From positions 22,583,715 through 22,647,714 of the forward strand of contig OU452200.1 in NCBI GenBank assembly GCA_911728435.2: a stretch of 64,000 nt of DNA, in the 5' to 3' direction. A program made the position numbers and the translations under genes. Positions 60,933-64,000 of the stretch are shown here, piece after piece (positions within the stretch are counted from its first letter, which is position 1; each line of letters opens with the position of its first letter). Source of the DNA: Apoderus coryli (Eukaryota; Arthropoda; Insecta; Coleoptera; Attelabidae). Under the pieces are notes generated by a model, which was given only the letters and a program-made list of their open reading frames with translations, was not told the DNA's origin and did no database searches.

Positions 60933-61074
60933 TTAAACGTAATTTGGGTGGCCGTAATTAACGCAGCGCCCATTAACACTGAAAATGTTGCAAAACATAT
61001 TGTGTAGTTTCGCTCTTTATAATCCGGACCACAGGGGTGATTAGGAAATGATGTGGAATGGTCTAACGCAATAC
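60933..61074 (-). CDS. MFSD6: MFSD6-like transporter, exon B
   Basis: 142 bases with split codons at both ends (GT at the start completes Gly; AA at the end begins Lys). It reads IALDHSTSFPNHPCGPDYKE, an extracellular-type loop, then a helix YTICFATFSVLMGAALITA ending QITF. Acceptor TCCATAG and donor AA|GTAAGT. Phase agreement with exons A and C supports the assignment. Confidence 0.9.
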
Positions 61075-61390
61075 CTATGGATATAAATATGTATATTACA
61101 TTTAATTTTAGAACAGCAATAACGATCATAATGTGTTGAAAACTATCTTTCAATATCTATAGTTATAAAATTCATTGAATTCCTTATTCTCCGCATTTTT
61201 ATTCTTAAATAAAATTAAATGGAATATATATATATATAGGAAAGTAGTTTTTAATATTATCGTTTACAGAATTTATACCAAACTGAGTATAAGTGAGAAC
61301 TGAGAAAATATGCAAACAAATTCAACTATTTTGTAAAACTAAATAATTGAAGCGACTATCTATTTTATTTTAATATATTTATATTTTTAC

Positions 61391-61655
61391 TTTGCTGTTT
61401 CCAACAAGCTTTTTTTCTTTTTCTGTTTTATTGGCATCTTGTCATAGACTTGAGATACAGCCCGCTTGGAATCCAAACCACGGTCTTCGACTGCCAACCG
61501 CCATCACCCACGACTATGTAGTCCATTCCAACCAACTTATAACGCTTACTTTGTAAGTCAAATTGTTGTGACATGTTAGTTGATATTTTAATATTTATCA
61601 AACGCCAAATGTCAAAACAGTGCTCTGATTGAGGAAGGTAATATATTTTGTTCAT
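61391..61655 (-). pseudogene. Unassigned coding-like fragment, possible retropseudogene
   Basis: A minus frame with MSQQFDLQSKRYKLVGMDYI switches near 61,480 to another frame reading DSKRAVSQVYDKMPIKQKKK and a stop (TAA) after LLETAK. The strongly charged C-terminus looks like real protein sequence, but I do not recognise the family. It lies in the intron between exons A and B. Confidence 0.25.
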
Positions 61656-61850
61656 TTGTCGAGAGATGTATTTCGCCTCTAGTTAAAGTTAAACTATAAC
61701 GAACAAAATAATCCATTCGGATTACCAATAAAAGCCCCTGCGAATAAGAAAAAGTCAATGGCTTCTAAATTATAGAACACTTAATATAGGTATGAAAGAA
61801 ACACGTCTACTCCACAAAATTACGCATATAATTCAACTAAAACAGCCAGC

Positions 61851-61891
61851 ACCATACATGTTTCGAGGTCATAAACCTCATCATCAGTGGT
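61851..61891 (-). ncRNA. Hammerhead ribozyme-like motif, minus-strand copy
   Basis: Mirror of 62,060-62,100: CTGATGA, stem II GAGGT/ACCTC, GAA, then ACATGTA and TGGT. All conserved core bases are present. Confidence 0.6.
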
Positions 61892-62059
61892 TTTTCATAG
61901 TTTACAAACTACACTAATTGGACATTATTTGTCTGAATAATTATATAAATTAATACGTCTGAAAGGAATTCGAAATTGTTTGATAAATATAACATCAAGT
62001 TTAAAAACATCTGTTACTTACCACATTGTCCAATTAGTGTAGTTTGTAAACTATGAAAA

Positions 62060-62100
62060 ACCACTGATGATGAGGTTTATGACCTCGAAACATGTATGGT
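62060..62100 (+). ncRNA. Hammerhead ribozyme-like motif, plus-strand copy
   Basis: The order is ACCA (62,060-62,063), CTGATGA (62,064-62,070), one extra T, stem II GAGGT-TTATG-ACCTC (62,072-62,086), GAA (62,087-62,089), self-complementary ACATGT (62,090-62,095), A (62,096), TGGT (62,097-62,100). ACCA and TGGT can form stem I, which fits a minimal type I hammerhead cleaving after A62,096. The tiny stem III is palindromic, as known for Penelope-associated ribozymes that act as dimers. The extra T before stem II is a caveat. Confidence 0.6.
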
Positions 62101-62399
62101 GCTGGCTGTTTTAGTTGAATTATATGTGTAATTTTGTGGAGTAGACGTGTTTCTTTCATATCATCTACACTCCTCGTAAGAAATGGATTATTTTAAAAAA
62201 AAAAAAAACAAAAAAAAAAAACTTAATATAGGTACCTAAATAGAAACGAAAATTAGTAAAATATCCTCCGATGCAATCCTAACATTTATTTTATCTATCG
62301 AAAAATGCCAAGACAAACGGATATGTAGACGAAAAACTATACCTAGCAGGAGACAACGAATTTTTAAATATTGTTTTAGCCCATAACACGTTAGGATGT

Positions 62400-63190
62400 C
62401 ATCAAATTATTAACCTTTATATACGAGGTGCGTTTTAATTCCGCGGAATATGGGAGAATAAAAAGGCAGTATTATTTATTCTGCTATCAATATATTTACC
62501 TGCAACCCTTCTAAGAACTACCAATTAATTTGTTTATACCTTCATAAAAAATGTTGAATCTTTCGCAGACTCATACGTCGTAACTTGTTCCTTTTCTTTT
62601 TCATCACTCGCAAATTTCTTTACAGGGAGTTGTTTTTTCTTTATTTCTGAGAACAAATAATAATCGTTTCGAGCCAGGCATGGATGAATAATTTTTGTTA
62701 CCAAAAGCCACTTTGTGCACGGCAGCCACCCAACACGACTCTTGTGTACTGGATTATTCTTTGCAGATGCAATATTTACTTTTTTCCAACTATTCTAATA
62801 TTGATGCGTAGTATTCTATCGAATATCTTATTATAGAAACACGTTTATCTTTATAATCAACCAATAGGATTCCTTCTTCCATAAGATGGTTGCCATGAGT
62901 GTTCCGGATGATTTTGTGAACTTAAGTGGTGGTGGCCTTTTTTGCATACAGTCCTGTTTCGACTCAGCATCAAAACGATGAGCCCAGGTTTCGTCTCCAC
63001 TAACAAACCGAGCCAGCATACCGTCCTTGTCTAACCTACAGAGGTCTAAAAACAAACGAGAACTTTCTCCCCGCTGTTGTTTTTGCGGTGGATTATCGGC
63101 ATACATCTTGTACTGACATTTACCATGCCAAAATAATCATACAATCACTTGAATAAACCGCCCGGTCGAGGGTCGTCTTCGAGTGATTTC
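62400..63190 (-). pseudogene. Mariner transposase fragment
   Basis: Minus frame 62,831-63,106 reads RFVSGDETWAHRFDAESKQD, then TLMATILWKKESYWLII. This is the first catalytic Asp block (GDETW) and following region of mariner (irritans/mauritiana-type) transposases. TATACGAGGTGCGTTT at 62,422 resembles a mariner terminal repeat. The rest is decayed. Unrelated to the mariner-like families at the left end. Confidence 0.65.
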
Positions 63191-63734
63191 TTATCAGGCC
63201 TAAAAAGCCCATGCCACTAATAATGAGGACCCAAATTAGATATTTATACTACTGTTGAGTTGTACAAGATGTCACGATTAAAATTAGCCCCACCACTAAC
63301 TTTAATCATTCAAAATGCACTCTCGTACCTTGAAATCCTTTGACACTTTTTTTTTTTCTCAATAACGCAGTCAGTTTTGTTTCTAATTTGATCGGATGAT
63401 TTGCATGATATAGTTGAGATAAGTATTTTATTTTAACTAATAAACTAACTAAATAGTTATGGCAATATATGTTAATGAAAAGTAGTAATGACCGCGAGAT
63501 CCTCATTGTATGCTACAGCAGAAAATCCCAAAAGAAAACTACCGCTGTAAAACAACATTATGCTTATACCGTGACACCTCGAATTTATCTAAGCGGAATT
63601 GTTAAGCAACAAAATGTTTTATCATGGTCTGATATCAAACCACTTTTGCTCTTGTTGGCATAGGAGTGAGCCAGGTTCTATTTGGAGAGAACCTGATTCA
63701 TACAAAATATTTATGTTTCAATGTCAATACGTAC
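63191..63734. other. Intron sequence without recognised features
   Basis: MFSD6-like intron DNA next to exon A. The plus-strand frames that overlap exon A are shadows of it. Confidence 0.3.
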
Positions 63735-63903
63735 CAACAAAGAACATTGCTACTGCCCAACCGAGAGATCCAAACATCCGTTGTTGGCCATATGAATCTG
63801 AATCTTCTCCTAGTAAAGTTAGAACTGCTGAATCAGCTAATGTTATAGCTGGTGCACTGAAGAACTCTCCAAGAATAATCAGTAACAAAAGTAAAAAGAA
63901 CGC
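63735..63903 (-). CDS. MFSD6: MFSD6-like transporter, exon A (first exon inside the window)
   Basis: 169 bases from acceptor TTTTTTCAG to donor GTTG|GTACGT. It reads AFFLLLLLIILGEFFSAPAI, then TLADSAVLTLLG and GQQRMFGSLGWAVAMFFVG. The EFFSAPAITLADS block is characteristic of the family. It starts in phase 0, so earlier exons (N-terminus and first helices) must lie to the right of the window. The six exons total 1,356 bases with an uninterrupted frame, so the gene appears functional here. Regulation cannot be judged because the promoter is outside. Confidence 0.92.
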
Positions 63904-64000
63904 CTGAAAAAAATAAATATTTACGATATTAATTAACTAATGAAGTTTTGATATCTGATCCATTGTCATATCTCATTCTTATATCTCCTGTTATAGCATG

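Larger units (their letters stand above)
61791..62160. repeat. Inverted pair of Penelope-type terminal sequences (hairpin, 134 bp arms)
   Basis: Arms 61,791-61,924 and 62,027-62,160 are almost perfect reverse complements (TATGAAAGAAACACGTCTAC ... AATTGGACA) with a 102-base spacer. Each arm contains one hammerhead-like motif. In Penelope-like retroelements the terminal repeats are known to encode such ribozymes. No RT or GIY-YIG endonuclease frame is nearby. An A-rich run follows at 62,195-62,220. Confidence 0.7.

Overview
This window reads as nuclear DNA from an insect with a repeat-rich, AT-rich genome. The evidence is spliced exons with canonical GT/AG sites, BEL/Pao and Ty3/gypsy LTR elements, several non-LTR retrotransposon fragments, mariner-type transposases, and no bacterial gene organisation. 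I cannot name the species. Several fragments look like those known from beetles or aphids, but nothing here decides it.

The only host gene I can support lies on the minus strand at the right end. Six exons between 63,903 and 45,530 join in perfect phase (1,356 coding bases, 452 codons). They encode the middle and C-terminal part of an MFSD6-like major facilitator membrane protein. Its 5' exons lie beyond base 64,000 and its terminal exon was not found. Its introns are large (2.7, 6.3 and 7.3 kb) and hold most of the transposons in the right third.

Layout, left to right. 0.15-2.5 kb: two mariner-like deletion derivatives in opposite orientation. 4.5-9 kb: repeats that recur inverted at 22.2-25.1 kb, with a self-nested foldback element at 5.27-7.9 kb. 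9.5-11.25 kb: a decayed jockey-type LINE. 12.3-13.5 kb: a second LINE type. 13.9-21.1 kb: a long-inverted-repeat mariner-like element, then a tandem duplication of its right half; the second unit has taken a 2.35 kb TA-flanked insertion. 26.5-28.5 kb: a 5'-truncated BEL/Pao pol. 32.3-32.85 kb: a MITE. 33.98-36.4 kb: an expanded copy of the foldback family. 36.6-38 kb: a LINE on the minus strand. 38.9-45.4 kb: a piggyBac-like remnant split by a complete BEL/Pao element (39,155-44,763) with matching LTRs and a 5 bp target duplication. 45.5-63.9 kb: the MFSD6-like exons. Their introns carry an R2/R4-like LINE, a rearranged gypsy element inside 750 bp inverted arms, another jockey LINE split by a second self-nested foldback, hammerhead-like hairpins and a mariner fragment.

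The most notable observations are: hammerhead-ribozyme-like motifs of the Penelope type in inverted pairs; a roughly 1.3 kb element family that twice inserted into itself in opposite orientation; a TA-flanked insertion holding exon-like segments; a gypsy element whose LTRs and flanks are inverted; and a 40-base perfect palindrome. All coordinates and alignments were read by eye.
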